Assembly (NCBI GenBank): GCA_020073185.1
Contig: JAIQFT010000017.1
Location: 1-64,000, forward strand
Source of the DNA: Terriglobia bacterium
GTDB taxonomy: Bacteria; Acidobacteriota; Terriglobia; Terriglobales; Acidobacteriaceae
Length of the DNA: 64,000 nt
Direction of reading: 5' to 3'
Within the stretch, counting starts at the first letter, position 1; each line of letters starts with the position of its first letter. A model generated the notes under the pieces. That model was not told where the DNA came from. It did no database searches and saw only the letters and a program-made list of their open reading frames with translations. The position numbers were made by a program, and so were the translations under genes. Below, piece after piece: positions 43,391-53,903 of the stretch.

Positions 43391-44815
43391 ATGGCGGATT
43401 CATACAATGGCCTGCCCTTGCCCAAGGACGGCGCCCGAATTACCTACAGCAATGGCAAATACACAATTCCCGATAATCCCATCATTCCGTTCATCGAAGG
43501 CGACGGAACCGGCCGCGACATCTGGAAGGCTTCCGTGCGCGTATTCGACGCGGCGGTGAAGAAGGCCTACGGCAACAAGCGCCGCATCGTGTGGTACGAA
43601 GTCTTCGCCGGCGAAAAAGCGATGGCCAAGTTCAAGAGTTGGCTTCCCGACGGCACCATCGAAGCGCTGAAGGACATGCGCGTCAGCATCAAGGGCCCCC
43701 TGACAACCCCCGTGGGCGGCGGCATCCGTTCGCTGAACGTCGCCCTGCGCCAGATCCTGGACCTGTATGACTGCGTGCGCCCGGTGAAGCACTACGGCGC
43801 CCCTTCGCCGGTAAAGCACCCCGAGCGCATGAACGTGATTATCCACCGCGAGAACACGGAAGACGTTTACGCCGGCATCGAGTGGGAGCAGGGAACCGAC
43901 AAGGTCAAGAAGCTGATCAATTTCCTGAACAACGAAATGCTGGCCGGCACCGGCAAGAAGATCCGCGAGGACAGCGGCGTGGGCATCAAGCCGATCTCGG
44001 TCACCGGCACCAAGCGCTTGGTCCGCAAGGCGATCCAGCATGCGCTGGAGCTGGGACGCAAGAAGGTGACGCTGGTGCACAAGGGCAACATCCAGAAGTT
44101 CACCGAAGGCGCGTTCCGCGCCTGGGGCTATGAGTTGGCTACCACCGAGTTCCGCGACAAGGTGGTCACGGAACGCGAGAGCTGGATCCTCGACAACAAG
44201 GACAAGAACCCGAACATCACCATCGAGCAGAATGCCGCCCTGGTCGAGCCCGGCCTCGAGTACGCCGCGCACGACTTCCAGCAGACCATCTACAAGGAAG
44301 TGAAGGACTGCCTGGATGCGATCTACAAGACGCACGGCAACGGCCAGTGGAAGAAGAAGCTGATGGTCAACGACCGCATCGCGGATTCGATCTTCCAGCA
44401 GGTCGTCACGCGTGCCGACGAATACGAAATCCTGGCCACCCCCAACCTGAACGGCGATTACATCAGCGACGCCTGCGCCGCGCAGATCGGCGGCCTGGGC
44501 ATCGCAGCCGGCGCCAATATCGGCGATGGCTATGCCATCTTCGAAGCGACGCACGGCACGGCCCCGAAGTATGCCGACCTGGACGTCATCAATCCGACCT
44601 CGGTGCTGCTGTCGGGCGTGATGATGTTTGAGTTCCTCGGCTGGAAGGAAGCGGCCAAGCTGATCGAGGACGGCGTCCGCAAGACCATCGAGCAGAAGAA
44701 GGTCACCTACGACTTCCACCGCCTGATGGAGGGCGCCACCAAGGTGAAGTGCAGCGAGTTCGGCACCTACATCATCGAGAACATGAACGCCGCCAATTCC
44801 GCGGCTGCCGACTAG
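43391..44815 (+). CDS. icd: Isocitrate dehydrogenase (NADP+)
   Basis: This TCA enzyme decarboxylates isocitrate to 2-oxoglutarate. The 474-residue protein has the isocitrate site [20 protein letters not shown] with the serine that is phosphorylated in E. coli, the metal ligands around [20 protein letters not shown], and the coenzyme segment [17 protein letters not shown]; Lys and Tyr in APKYAD are the NADP-selective positions. It is of the homodimeric E. coli-like subfamily. ATG at 43391 follows GGAGG closely. A strong terminator follows, and mdh lies next under a separate leader. Confidence 0.97.
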   Translation: MADSYNGLPLPKDGARITYSNGKYTIPDNPIIPFIEGDGTGRDIWKASVRVFDAAVKKAYGNKRRIVWYEVFAGEKAMAKFKSWLPDGTIEALKDMRVSIKGPLTTPVGGGIRSLNVALRQILDLYDCVRPVKHYGAPSPVKHPERMNVIIHRENTEDVYAGIEWEQGTDKVKKLINFLNNEMLAGTGKKIREDSGVGIKPISVTGTKRLVRKAIQHALELGRKKVTLVHKGNIQKFTEGAFRAWGYELATTEFRDKVVTERESWILDNKDKNPNITIEQNAALVEPGLEYAAHDFQQTIYKEVKDCLDAIYKTHGNGQWKKKLMVNDRIADSIFQQVVTRADEYEILATPNLNGDYISDACAAQIGGLGIAAGANIGDGYAIFEATHGTAPKYADLDVINPTSVLLSGVMMFEFLGWKEAAKLIEDGVRKTIEQKKVTYDFHRLMEGATKVKCSEFGTYIIENMNAANSAAAD

Positions 44816-44846
44816 CCGCAGCACTTACGGGCAAGGCAATCAGGGG

Positions 44847-44880
44847 GGTGGGGCGGGTCACGGGCCCGCCCCGCCTTTTT
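44847..44880 (+). terminator. Intrinsic terminator of icd
   Basis: An 11-bp stem (44847-44857 with 44865-44875, one T-G pair) around a 7-base loop is followed by TTTTT (44876-44880). Confidence 0.9.
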
Positions 44881-44983
44881 GACCGGCAAGCGTTCTAAAA
44901 CCGCCCCATCTGGCGTAGACTAATCCGTTTTCATCCATCCGCTGGCGGCGCCCAGCGCGTCAGCCTCAGAAAGGATTCCTACC

Positions 44984-45910
<927 letters not shown>

Positions 45911-45925
45911 CGGCGGCAGAAGATT

Positions 45926-46006
45926 GGCCACGGATTAGCTCGGATACACACGGATGAAGAATTCAGAAAATCTGTGGCGATCCGTGCAAATGCGTGGCCT
46001 TGTTTT
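45926..46006. repeat. Long imperfect hairpin with GGCCACGGATT ends
   Basis: Bases 45926-45945 and 45980-45999 are inverted copies (about 17 of 20 positions match), starting GGCCACG and ending CGTGGCC; the interior has CGGATACACACGGAT. A T-rich run (TTGTTTTT) follows on the plus strand. The CCACGGATT-CACGGAT wording is a widespread intergenic repeat in several phyla, as far as I know. It lies between the convergent mdh and SRPBCC genes and may end both. Confidence 0.65.
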
Positions 46007-46549
46007 TCAGCGGGAAGATTTCGCGACTCCGGCGAGGTAGCCGCCAATGGACTCTTTCCAATGCGCCATCTTCGTGGCGTAGGCGGATTCCGTGAGGCCT
46101 TCGACGAACGAGTTGCCTTGGGCCGACAGGCCGACGTAGGAGTCCGTCACCGTCACGTCGGTGCGATTCGCCCCCACCGCCAAACAGCGAATTTCGATCT
46201 GCCGCACCAGCATGCCCTGCGCAACGATGTTGTACGCGATCGTGCGCTTTGCAGGATCGTAGCGCGTCACGGTCCAGACGTGCTCCACGCCTTCTTGCGT
46301 GCGGAACACCATGCCTTCGGCCACATCGTGATCGCGCGGGAAGAGAATCTCCGGATTCCAGCCTTTCGCCCAATGCTTTTCGCCCAGGGGGGTAAACAAC
46401 GGAAAAACAGCTCCGATAGGCGCCTCAAACTGCAAATGGCCGGTTCGAGCAACTCCTTCGGCCTTGAACCCGGTTCCGGTGGTAGTAGACTGGGCCAACG
46501 CAGTGCTCACCAGGACAAGCGCCAGCGTCGCCAGCAATTGAGTGGTCAT
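46007..46549 (-). CDS. Exported SRPBCC-domain protein
   Basis: The 180-residue protein has a signal peptide (MTTQLLATLALVLVSTALAQ) and an SRPBCC/START-like fold: LQFEAPIGAVFPLFTPLGEKHWAKGWNPEIL, VWTVTRYDPAKRTIAYNI and a long C-terminal helix. Such proteins bind hydrophobic ligands; the ligand is unknown. The start is ATG at 46549, with GGAAGGA just upstream; a longer frame from 46666 would add 39 unlikely residues. Confidence 0.75.
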   Translation of the reverse strand: MTTQLLATLALVLVSTALAQSTTTGTGFKAEGVARTGHLQFEAPIGAVFPLFTPLGEKHWAKGWNPEILFPRDHDVAEGMVFRTQEGVEHVWTVTRYDPAKRTIAYNIVAQGMLVRQIEIRCLAVGANRTDVTVTDSYVGLSAQGNSFVEGLTESAYATKMAHWKESIGGYLAGVAKSSR

Positions 46550-46702
46550 TCCTTCCTCCAAAAGAAATCGCCCGCACGCGCCGAACGCGTACGGGCGGAA
46601 TTTGTCTCTCAAGTGAAAACGCCCGCGCGGCATGGCCGCTCGGGGGTGCAACATAATCATAAGCAACTATTCGGGTTGGCGCAACCCATAACTCGCACCC
46701 GC

Positions 46703-47230
46703 TCAGCACCTCTCGATCTTCACCGCCTTCACCGTCACATCCTTCACTGGCTTGTCCTGCGGATTGCGCGGCACGCTCACGATCTTGGTCACCACTTCCT
46801 GCCCCTCGACCACCTCGCCAAAGATGGTGTGATTGCCGGTCAGCCATGGCGTTGCCGCCACGGTGATGAAAAACTGGCTGCCGTTGGTGTTCGGGCCGGC
46901 GTTGGCCATGGCGAGCTTTCCCGGCTTGTCAAACTTGTACGGCGAGCCCTTGGTCTCGTCTTCGAAGCGGTAGCCGGGACCGCCGAAACCGGTGCCCGCC
47001 GGGTCGCCGCCCTGGATCATGAAATTGGGAATCACGCGGTGAAAGATCGTTCCGTCGTACAGGCGATTGCTGGATTTGGCGTGCGTAACCGGATGCGTCC
47101 ACTCGCGCTTGCCCTCGGCGAGGTCCACGAAGTTCTGCGCGGTTTTCGGCGCTTCCTTTTCAAACAGACGACAGACGATCATCCCTTCCGACGTTTCAAA
47201 CGTCGCGTACGTGCCGGGTTGGCGTGCCAT
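46703..47230 (-). CDS. Cyclophilin-type peptidyl-prolyl isomerase (cytoplasmic)
   Basis: The 175-residue protein catalyses cis-trans isomerisation of proline bonds. It has the cyclophilin core [50 protein letters not shown] and HTIFGEVVEGQEVVTKI, including the catalytic Arg of FHRVI. There is no signal peptide. It lies 19 bases after a second cyclophilin gene that is exported, so the pair probably serves cytoplasm and periplasm from one transcript. Confidence 0.95.
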   Translation of the reverse strand: MARQPGTYATFETSEGMIVCRLFEKEAPKTAQNFVDLAEGKREWTHPVTHAKSSNRLYDGTIFHRVIPNFMIQGGDPAGTGFGGPGYRFEDETKGSPYKFDKPGKLAMANAGPNTNGSQFFITVAATPWLTGNHTIFGEVVEGQEVVTKIVSVPRNPQDKPVKDVTVKAVKIERC

Positions 47231-47249
47231 AGAGATCCTTTCTATCCAA

Positions 47250-47876
47250 CTATTTCTTGGGTTCGGGTTTTTTCTCCGCAGCGGGAGCCGCCGCCCCGGC
47301 CTGCACGATTTTGATGTGCGTGATCTTCACCGCCTGAAACGGCTTATCGTTGTTCTGATCGCGCGGCACATGGGTGATCTTGGTCACCAGCGACACCGGC
47401 TCGCACTGGCCAAAGATCGTATGCCGTCCATTCAGGTGCGGCGTGGGCACCTCGGTGATGAAGAACTGCGACCCGTTCGTGTTCGGGCCGGAGTTGGCCA
47501 TCGCCAGGCGGCCGGGCCGGTCGAACTTCAGCGACGGATCGAATTCGTCCTTGAACTTGTAGCCGGGATCGCCGGTGCCGTTGCCGGCCGGATCGCCACC
47601 CTGGATCATGAAACCGGGAATCACGCGATGGAAGATGGTGCCATCGTAAAGCGGCGTATTGTGCTTTTTGGCGCCCGAGACCGGATTCTTCCAATCCTTC
47701 GTGCCTTCCGCCAGACCGATGAAATTCTCCACCGTGACCGGCGCCTTGTCCTTGAACAACGTGCAGTTGAAATTGCCGAGTGTGGTTTCGATCACCGCCT
47801 TGGGATTTCCGGCGGCGTCAGCGGCGAGGAGCAGGGAAGGAACGAGCAACAGCATGATGGCCATCAGTTTTCGCAT
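47250..47876 (-). CDS. Cyclophilin-type peptidyl-prolyl isomerase (exported)
   Basis: The 208-residue paralogue has a signal peptide ([20 protein letters not shown]) and the same core: [52 protein letters not shown]. The C-terminus is lysine/proline/alanine rich. It acts in periplasmic protein folding. It is the first gene of the tandem pair. Confidence 0.94.
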   Translation of the reverse strand: MRKLMAIMLLLVPSLLLAADAAGNPKAVIETTLGNFNCTLFKDKAPVTVENFIGLAEGTKDWKNPVSGAKKHNTPLYDGTIFHRVIPGFMIQGGDPAGNGTGDPGYKFKDEFDPSLKFDRPGRLAMANSGPNTNGSQFFITEVPTPHLNGRHTIFGQCEPVSLVTKITHVPRDQNNDKPFQAVKITHIKIVQAGAAAPAAEKKPEPKK

Positions 47877-47963
47877 AGTCGCACCTTGGAAAATCAGATG
47901 TTGGTTGTTAGTTGTCAGTTGTCAGCATCAGCAGCGTGGTTCCACGGCTCGGAACGACACATT

Positions 47964-49315
47964 TTACTCGCCGCCCGCTGGAATTTTCTGCTCTGCCTGC
48001 AATTCGCGGCTGACTTTCTCCACGCGGCGAAACACGCGCAACAGGTTTCCACCGAGGATCCCCTTGATCTGGTCCTTGGTATAGCCGCGCTCGAGCAAGG
48101 CCTGCGTAATCTTAGGCAGGTCGGCGGCGGAATCCATTCCCTGCGGCATCGCCGGATTTCCGTCGAAATCGGAGCCCAGGCCCACGTGCTCCACGCCCGC
48201 CACTTTCGCGATGTGATCGATGTGATCAATCAGCACTCTGAAGGGCGGCCGCGGCAGCTTGGCGGCCCACTCCTTTTCTACCGCATCTTCCACTGCGGCA
48301 TAGTTCAGTGGCTTGCCCTCGGCCTTTAGCTTCGCTTCGTTGGCTCTGACTGCGGCCTCGCGTTCCGGAGCTTGCTGGTCGAATTCACGCCGCCACGTCT
48401 CGTCCAGGAAGGCATCGAAGAAATTTACCATCACCACGCCATCATTTTTCGCCATTGCCTTCAGCATGTCATCGGTCATGTTTCGCGGAGCATTCGTCAG
48501 CGCCCGCGCCGAGGAATGGGAGGCTATCACCGGCGCCTTGGTCGCCGCGATCGTGTCCCAAAACGTCTTGTCCGCGACGTGCGAGATGTCCACCATCATG
48601 CCCAGCCGGTTCATCTCTTCCACCACCTGCTTGCCGAACGGTGTGAGCCCGTTGTGGTGTTGCACTTTCGCGTTGTTGATATCGCCGGAGGAGTCCGCCC
48701 ACTCGTTGGTGTTTTGGACCAGGTTAGCGTCATGTAGCGCACGCCGAGCCGATAAAAATCCCGCAGCACGTGAATGTCGTTCTCGATGGCGTGCCCGCCT
48801 TCCAGTCCCAGCAGCGCGGCAAACTTTTTGTTGGGACCGGTGCGCGCGCGCACGATGTCATCGGCGCTGTAGGCCATCGCCATCTGCTTGGGATGACGTC
48901 GCGCCTGCTCGTACACCGAATCAATCAAGTCCATCGCCCGCTGGGCGTAGTGACCGTCGAAGTAGCCGGGCTCGACCCAGATGGAGAAAAACTCGGCGCC
49001 TAAATTTCCCGCGCCTGCCTTCTGCAGATCAATGCTGCCCGTGCCCGCGGAAGTACCGATATCGAAGCCCTCGTCGAGGAAGCGCTGCGGCGTATCGGCG
49101 TGCGTGTCGATGACGATGGCGGAATCGTGAATCTGGCGCGCCTTCGCCGAGACCTTCGGCCCTGCGTCAGGCGCATTCTGCGCGCCGGCGGTCAGGCACA
49201 GCGACAGCGCGAGCACCGCCAGGATGGTTGGAGGATTGTGTCTGTTACTGCGCGTTAACCGAGCTGCCGGGCGCGTGCCGGCCGTGCGGAGCGGTGGCGA
49301 GCTTTTCGCTATCAC
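47964..49315 (-). pseudogene. Membrane dipeptidase (peptidase M19) with a frameshift
   Basis: An exported zinc dipeptidase of the renal dipeptidase family is split by one frame change. The first part (from 49315) has a hydrophobic leader (TILAVLALSLCLTAGAQ), the metal motif DTHADTP and the Glu in LLGLEGGHAIE. It reads up to LTWSK and then leaves frame. The second part (to 47964) resumes at TNEWADSSGD and carries the HVADKTFWD, HSSAR and GLGSDFDGNP residues. The break is at a run of four T (48712-48715; four A in sense); one more A would restore WSKNTNEWADSSG. All catalytic residues survive, so it may be a real recent inactivation or a homopolymer error. The true start is uncertain and overlaps the neighbour. 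Confidence 0.85.
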
Positions 49316-49988
49316 GCCACGCAGTATAACGGTCGGAGACCATTACGTGAAAGCAGGCCTGGCGGCGCTCCTCGACCGCTTCCACCAGCCCGAGGTTATG
49401 CATGTTGACCAGGTAGCCCTCGACGAACGCCCGCTGCCGGCGCGTCATGCCCTTCTTGGCGATGTCGACCGTGAGGCCGGCGAGATGGGAGGAAGCAGTT
49501 TCGCCTTCGGCGGGAGCTGCATTGTGATTGTAACGAGTCAGCCTCTCCTGCTGCTCGACCGTGCGCACCGCCGAATTGACCTGGACGGCCTGCTTGAATT
49601 GCTTGTAATACGCCTGGCTGAAATCCTCCAGGAAGTTGCGCGTCCACGGGCGGCAGTAGCGCCGCGAGGGCTCGATGCGCGGATCGATTCGTATCGCGTG
49701 ATTCTCGGGCAGCGCAACCAGTTCGTCGCGTGCAATCATTTCTTCCAGCGCCTGGTCGTTCTGGATGCGCGGCAGCTGCAGGCGATCGATCTCTGCGTTC
49801 TGCCGCAGCAGAGAATCGTGCGAGCCTTTCAGCAGGACCGGCGTCCAGCGCAGATGCCTCGCATGACGATACGTAGTCCGGTGATACCGTGCCTTGATGG
49901 TGGCGGCATACGAGCCGGTGAACAACACCAACACCAGAAGAGTTACGGCGAAGCTGGTCCGATACGTGGCGCGCAAACGGCCCCCCAA
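49245..49988 (-). CDS. M15-like (DUF5715-type) periplasmic protein
   Basis: The 247-residue protein has an N-terminal anchor (FAVTLLVLVLFTGSYAATI) and a C-terminal domain with SSHLAGLTVDIAKKGMTRR and CFHVMVSD, matching the HxxGxxxD...H zinc ligands of D-Ala-D-Ala carboxypeptidase/M15 and DUF5715 proteins. The central part has EEMIARDELVALP. A role in peptidoglycan trimming is likely. It overlaps the start of the frameshifted dipeptidase frame by 71 bases if that frame starts at 49315. Confidence 0.75.
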   Translation of the reverse strand: MGGRLRATYRTSFAVTLLVLVLFTGSYAATIKARYHRTTYRHARHLRWTPVLLKGSHDSLLRQNAEIDRLQLPRIQNDQALEEMIARDELVALPENHAIRIDPRIEPSRRYCRPWTRNFLEDFSQAYYKQFKQAVQVNSAVRTVEQQERLTRYNHNAAPAEGETASSHLAGLTVDIAKKGMTRRQRAFVEGYLVNMHNLGLVEAVEERRQACFHVMVSDRYTAWRDSEKLATAPHGRHAPGSSVNAQ

Positions 49989-50080
49989 ACTCGACAGTTA
50001 GTTCGTTGACATCTTGTTACTGACTGTAAACCCGGATTTCGCCCGGTTGATTTACATTTTTGCCATGAGGGACCAACAAA

Positions 50081-50115
50081 GGCAAGAGCCCCGAGGTCAC
50101 TTCTCGGGGCCTTGA
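50081..50115 (-). terminator. Terminator after sdhB
   Basis: GCCCCGAG (50088-50095) pairs with CTCGGGGC (50103-50110). In minus-strand reading the stem is followed by TCTTGCCTTTG, a weak T-rich tract. It ends the sdhCAB operon. Confidence 0.7.
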
Positions 50116-50127
50116 GAGTTACGAAAG

Positions 50128-50877
50128 TTACCGGTGGAAGAGATCGGCGAAGGCTTGCTTCATCACCGCGCCCCCGACCTCGGCAATCGAGCGCGTCAGC
50201 GGGATGTCCTTGGGGCAGACTTCGATGCAGTTCTGGGCATAGCCGCATTCGTGGATGCCGCCGTCGCCCATGAGCGCGTGCAGCCGTTCGCTCTTGAGCG
50301 CTTTGCCGGTCGGGTGGGTGTTGAACAGTCGCACCTGCGAGATGGTCGCCGCCCCCACGAACCCGGTGGACTGGTTGAACTGCGGGCAGGCCTCCATGCA
50401 GCAGCAGCAGGAAATGCAGCGCGACAGCGGGTACGCCGCCTCCTGCTCCTCCGGCAGCATGCGCGGACCGGAGCCGAGGTCATAGGTGCCGTCGATCGGG
50501 ACCCACGCCTTCACCGCCTTCAGGTTCTCGAACAGCACGCTGCGGTCCACCGCCAGGTCGCGCACCACCGGGAACTTGCTGAAGGGCTCCAGCACGATGG
50601 GTTGGTCGAGTTGGTCCACCAGGGCGGAGCAGGCCATGCGGGTGCGCCCGTTGATGCGCATGGCGCAGGAGCCGCATACCTCCTCCAGGCAGTTGGAATC
50701 GTAGAAGATGGGCGTGGTCGGCTTGCCCTCGCGCGTAACCGGGTTGAGCGCGATCTCCATCAGCACCGAAATGACGTTCATCTTCGGCCGGTACGGAATT
50801 TCAAACTCTTCCCAGGTGGCCGCGTGCTGCGGGTCGCTCTGGCGCTTGATTTTAAGAAGGATCGATTTGTGTGCCAT
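50128..50877 (-). CDS. sdhB: Succinate dehydrogenase iron-sulfur subunit
   Basis: SdhB passes electrons from FAD to quinone through three clusters. The 249-residue protein has the [2Fe-2S] cysteines in CLEEVCGSCAMRINGRTRMAC, the [4Fe-4S] set in CISCCCCMEACPQ and the last cysteines in CGYAQNCIEVCPKDIPLT. The CCCC run after CIS is unusual but keeps the ligand spacing. It is third in the order sdhC-sdhA-sdhB; 142 bases with a hairpin repeat separate it from sdhA. Confidence 0.96.
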   Translation of the reverse strand: MAHKSILLKIKRQSDPQHAATWEEFEIPYRPKMNVISVLMEIALNPVTREGKPTTPIFYDSNCLEEVCGSCAMRINGRTRMACSALVDQLDQPIVLEPFSKFPVVRDLAVDRSVLFENLKAVKAWVPIDGTYDLGSGPRMLPEEQEAAYPLSRCISCCCCMEACPQFNQSTGFVGAATISQVRLFNTHPTGKALKSERLHALMGDGGIHECGYAQNCIEVCPKDIPLTRSIAEVGGAVMKQAFADLFHR

Positions 50878-50909
50878 GTATGAGTACCAGTTTCAATCGA
50901 GCTTGCTGG

Positions 50910-50964
50910 TAGTCCGTAGCTCGCAGTCCGGGCCGGAGTACCGGCTACTGACTACGGGCTACAG
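50910..50964. repeat. Hairpin repeat GTAGTCCGTAGC type
   Basis: The element starts GTAGTCCGTAGCTCGCAGTC and ends CGGCTACTGACTACGGGCTAC, which are imperfect inverted copies. It resembles 30011-30078 (TAGTCCGTAGCTGG, GGGCCGGA). It lies between sdhA and sdhB and may shape the mRNA between them. Confidence 0.55.
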
Positions 50965-51019
50965 CACATCCTGCGCCTTAGCTCGAAATGATTAAGTAAT
51001 CCAAAATCTATTTCGCCGC

Positions 51020-52789
51020 CTAGTACTTGCGTGCACGCGGGGGAATCAATGATGTATCCACCGCCTCGAACTCAAACCGCGGCTCATCCGCGTCGGGCGC
51101 GAAGGACGCCTTGGTCGTCTTAAGAAAATTCTTGTCGTCGCGCTCGGGGAAATCCGGTTTGTAATGCGAGCCGCGCGATTCGTTGCGCAGGGCCGCTCCT
51201 TGTACGATCACGCGCGCCAGTTGCAGCATGTTGTAGAGCTGGCGGGCGAAGGCGAAGGTGCTGTTGGCCCACACGGTCTTGTCGCTCAGGTTCACGCGGC
51301 GGAATCGCTCCAGTAATTCCACCAGCTTGACGTCGGTCTCCTGCAGGTTCTTGTTGTAGCGGATGACCGTGCAGTTACGCGTCATGATATCGCCGAGTTC
51401 GCGCCAGATCTTGAACGGGTTTTCATCGCCCTGGTTGTTGATGAGCATGGCATTGGCCTCATCTTGGCGCGTGCGCTCGGCGTCAAAAGCGCCGTTGCTG
51501 GCAGCCGTCTGCTGCGAGCGCGCGTACTGCACTGCTGCCGGGCCGGCCACGAATCCGCCCCAGATGCACGACAGGAGCGAGTTCGCGCCCAGGCGATTGG
51601 CGCCGTGATATTGGTAATCGCACTCGCCCACGGCATACAGCCCGGGGATGTTGGTGGCCTGCTTGTAATCCACCCACATGCCGCCCATCGTGTAGTGCAC
51701 GCCGGGGAAAATCTTCATCGCGACATCGCGCGGATCGTCGCCGACGAACTTTTCATAGATCTCAAGAATGCCTTCAAGTTTTCGATCTAATACCTTGCGA
51801 TCAATGTGGGTTAGATCGAGGTACACCATGGGACCGCTGTCGATGCCCAGGCCATCTTCGTAGACTACCTTGTGAATCTCGCGGGTGGCGATGTCGCGCG
51901 GCACCAGGTTCCCGTACTTGGGATATCTCTCCTCTAGGAAGTAGTAGCGCTCGTTTTCCGGGATGCTCTTGGGATCGCGCTTGTCTCCCGGTTTCTTCGG
52001 CACCCAGACGCGTCCGCCTTCGCCGCGCGCCGATTCTGACATCAGGCGCAGCTTGTCGTCGCCGGGAATGCAGGTGGGGTGCACCTGGATGAACTCGCCA
52101 TTGGCGTAGTACGCGCCCTGCTGGTAGAGCGCCGACTGCGCCGAACCGGTGCACACCACCGAGTTGGTGGATTTGCCGAAGATGGCGCCGATGCCGCCGG
52201 TGCAGATGATGACTGCGTCGGCCGGGAAGGTGACCACCTGCATGGAGTGCAGGTCCATGGCACAGATGCCCCGGCAGATCCCCTTGGTATCGATCACCCC
52301 CGACAGGAATTCCCAGTGCTCGTACTTCTTGACCTTGCCCTCCGACTCGTGGCGGCGCGCCTGTTCGTCGAGGGCATAGAGAAGCTGCTGGCCGGTCGTG
52401 GCGCCGGCGAACGCGGTGCGGTTGTACAGCGTGCCGCCGAAGCGACGGAAGTCGAGCAGTCCTTCCGGAGTGCGGTTGAAGGGAACGCCCATGCGGTCCA
52501 GCAGGTCTATGATCCCGGGGGCGGCTTCGCACATGTCCTTCACCGGCGGTTGGTTCGCCAGGAAATCACCGCCGAAGACGGAATCGTCGAAGTGCTGCCA
52601 GGTGGAGTCGCCCTCCCCTTTCAGGTTCTTGGCTGCATTGATGCCGCCCTGGGCGCAGACCGAGTGCGACCGCTTGACCGGCACGATGGAAAACAAGTCC
52701 ACCTGCCCGCCCATTTCGGCGATCTTGATGACGGCCGAAAGACCCGCCAGACCGCCGCCTACCACGATGATTCTAGGATTTGATGCCAT
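51020..52789 (-). CDS. sdhA: Succinate dehydrogenase flavoprotein subunit
   Basis: The 589-residue subunit oxidises succinate. It has the FAD dinucleotide fold IIVVGGGLAGLSAVIKIAEMGG, the histidine region HSVCAQGGINAAKN (covalent FAD), GEFIQVHPTCIPGDDKL, ARGEGGRVW with the catalytic Arg, and VHYTMGGMWVDYKQATNIPGLYAVGEC. The capping and C-terminal helical domains are complete. It is closest to the B-type (Bacillus/Wolinella-like) enzymes. It starts 27 bases after sdhC. Confidence 0.97.
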   Translation of the reverse strand: MASNPRIIVVGGGLAGLSAVIKIAEMGGQVDLFSIVPVKRSHSVCAQGGINAAKNLKGEGDSTWQHFDDSVFGGDFLANQPPVKDMCEAAPGIIDLLDRMGVPFNRTPEGLLDFRRFGGTLYNRTAFAGATTGQQLLYALDEQARRHESEGKVKKYEHWEFLSGVIDTKGICRGICAMDLHSMQVVTFPADAVIICTGGIGAIFGKSTNSVVCTGSAQSALYQQGAYYANGEFIQVHPTCIPGDDKLRLMSESARGEGGRVWVPKKPGDKRDPKSIPENERYYFLEERYPKYGNLVPRDIATREIHKVVYEDGLGIDSGPMVYLDLTHIDRKVLDRKLEGILEIYEKFVGDDPRDVAMKIFPGVHYTMGGMWVDYKQATNIPGLYAVGECDYQYHGANRLGANSLLSCIWGGFVAGPAAVQYARSQQTAASNGAFDAERTRQDEANAMLINNQGDENPFKIWRELGDIMTRNCTVIRYNKNLQETDVKLVELLERFRRVNLSDKTVWANSTFAFARQLYNMLQLARVIVQGAALRNESRGSHYKPDFPERDDKNFLKTTKASFAPDADEPRFEFEAVDTSLIPPRARKY

Positions 52790-52816
52790 AGGAAATTTCC
52801 CGCCGGGCCGATGCGC

Positions 52817-53596
52817 TCATGAATTCAGTGCCGGCAGCACATAGGACGCCTCTGCATGCTGCAACTGCCGGAACTCCTGCATATTCGGCACCTGGCTCTC
52901 CGGCGTGCTGAGGAATGCGTACACTGAGCCTGCGGCCATGCCGGCCAGCGCCAGCCCGATCACCAGGCACACGTAGCCAAACTTCCTGCGGCCCTGCTCG
53001 CCGACAATCAATCCCCACTTTGCCGCAAACAGCCAGACTCCGTAGGCGAAATGCCATGACGCGGCGGCCAGCCCGATGAAATAGAGCGCCACGATCCACG
53101 GGTTCTGGAGTTCAGCCCACACCTTCGCGTAGGCGACTTCCGAATGCGTGAGAATGTGGGCGCCGCTGAAGCGCATGGTCCAGGTGTGGTAGCCGATGTA
53201 GAAAAAGGCCACGATCCCGCTGTAGCGCTGCAGGGTGTACATCCAGTTGCCCAGCCAGGGATAGTCGCCGACGTTGGAGTCGCCGCGCCACCAGATCCAA
53301 AAACCGTAGCCGGCGTGGAAGGCCAGGGGAATGTAGATGAAGAGGATCTCCAGCGCGAGCACGAACGGAAGCCCGGTCAGGAAACGCACGTTCTCGTTGT
53401 ACGCCGCGCCGCCGTTGGTGGCGAAGGCGTTGGAGAGGAAGTGTTCGACCAAGAACGCGCCGATGGGAAAAATCCCACTCAGGGAATGAAGGCGCCGCCA
53501 CAGGAACGAATTTCCCTCGCCCGCACGAAGTGCCGGAACGCCTGCGGAAACTTTGATCGCGCTTGCCGCTGCCGGAGAACTGACCGATGCTGCCAC
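52817..53596 (-). CDS. sdhC: Succinate dehydrogenase cytochrome b558 subunit
   Basis: The 259-residue membrane anchor has five membrane segments with histidines in HSLSGIFPIGAFLVEHFLS, LAFHAGYGFWIWW, YHTWTMRFSG and SWHFAYGVWLF, which supply the di-heme ligands of the B-type single-subunit anchor. It passes electrons to menaquinone (known for the family). It is the first gene of sdhCAB; the promoter with the TCACA-N6-TGTGA operator lies just upstream. Confidence 0.93.
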   Translation of the reverse strand: MAASVSSPAAASAIKVSAGVPALRAGEGNSFLWRRLHSLSGIFPIGAFLVEHFLSNAFATNGGAAYNENVRFLTGLPFVLALEILFIYIPLAFHAGYGFWIWWRGDSNVGDYPWLGNWMYTLQRYSGIVAFFYIGYHTWTMRFSGAHILTHSEVAYAKVWAELQNPWIVALYFIGLAAASWHFAYGVWLFAAKWGLIVGEQGRRKFGYVCLVIGLALAGMAAGSVYAFLSTPESQVPNMQEFRQLQHAEASYVLPALNS

Positions 53597-53642
53597 GGTT
53601 CAGCTCCTTATAAGAACATGAAAATGTAAAAACGGACCGCCC

Positions 53643-53697
53643 ATTATTGGCCCGCCGCGTCACCAAGTCAAGGAATGCCGGTCACATGACAATGTGA
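53643..53697 (-). promoter_or_regulatory. sdhCAB promoter with TCACA-N6-TGTGA operator
   Basis: On the minus strand TTGACT (53671-53666), a 17-base spacer and AATAAT (53648-53643) form a good promoter. The inverted repeat TCACATGACAATGTGA (53682-53697, plus-strand reading) is centred 44 bases upstream of the -10 box centre. The matching repeat upstream of icd is 45 bases from its -10 box centre. Confidence 0.72.
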
Positions 53698-53839
53698 TGC
53701 GAGATGGACGGGCGCGGGCTGGCGCGAAAAACTCGCAATCTTCCGTCACCACCAATCGTGGTCGTGCCCGGAGTGCATCGTGCGCGGCGTTCCATCGTGG
53801 AACGCGAGGCGCTGGCCGCACGAATTCCGCTCTCCGGCG

Positions 53840-53868
53840 TTGGTCGAGGCCTCCGCGCTGGATATAAT
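53840..53868 (+). promoter_or_regulatory. Promoter of the GAF-domain gene
   Basis: TTGGTC (53840-53845), 17 bases, then TATAAT (53863-53868), 35 bases before the ATG at 53904; AGGAG precedes the start. Confidence 0.75.
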
Positions 53869-53903
53869 GGCGCGCGGTCATCCCCCGGGCCCAGGAGAAC
53901 ACT

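Noticed and set aside
43400-44824. Long minus-strand frame opposite icd
   Set aside because: Antisense to icd; no start signal and no domain.
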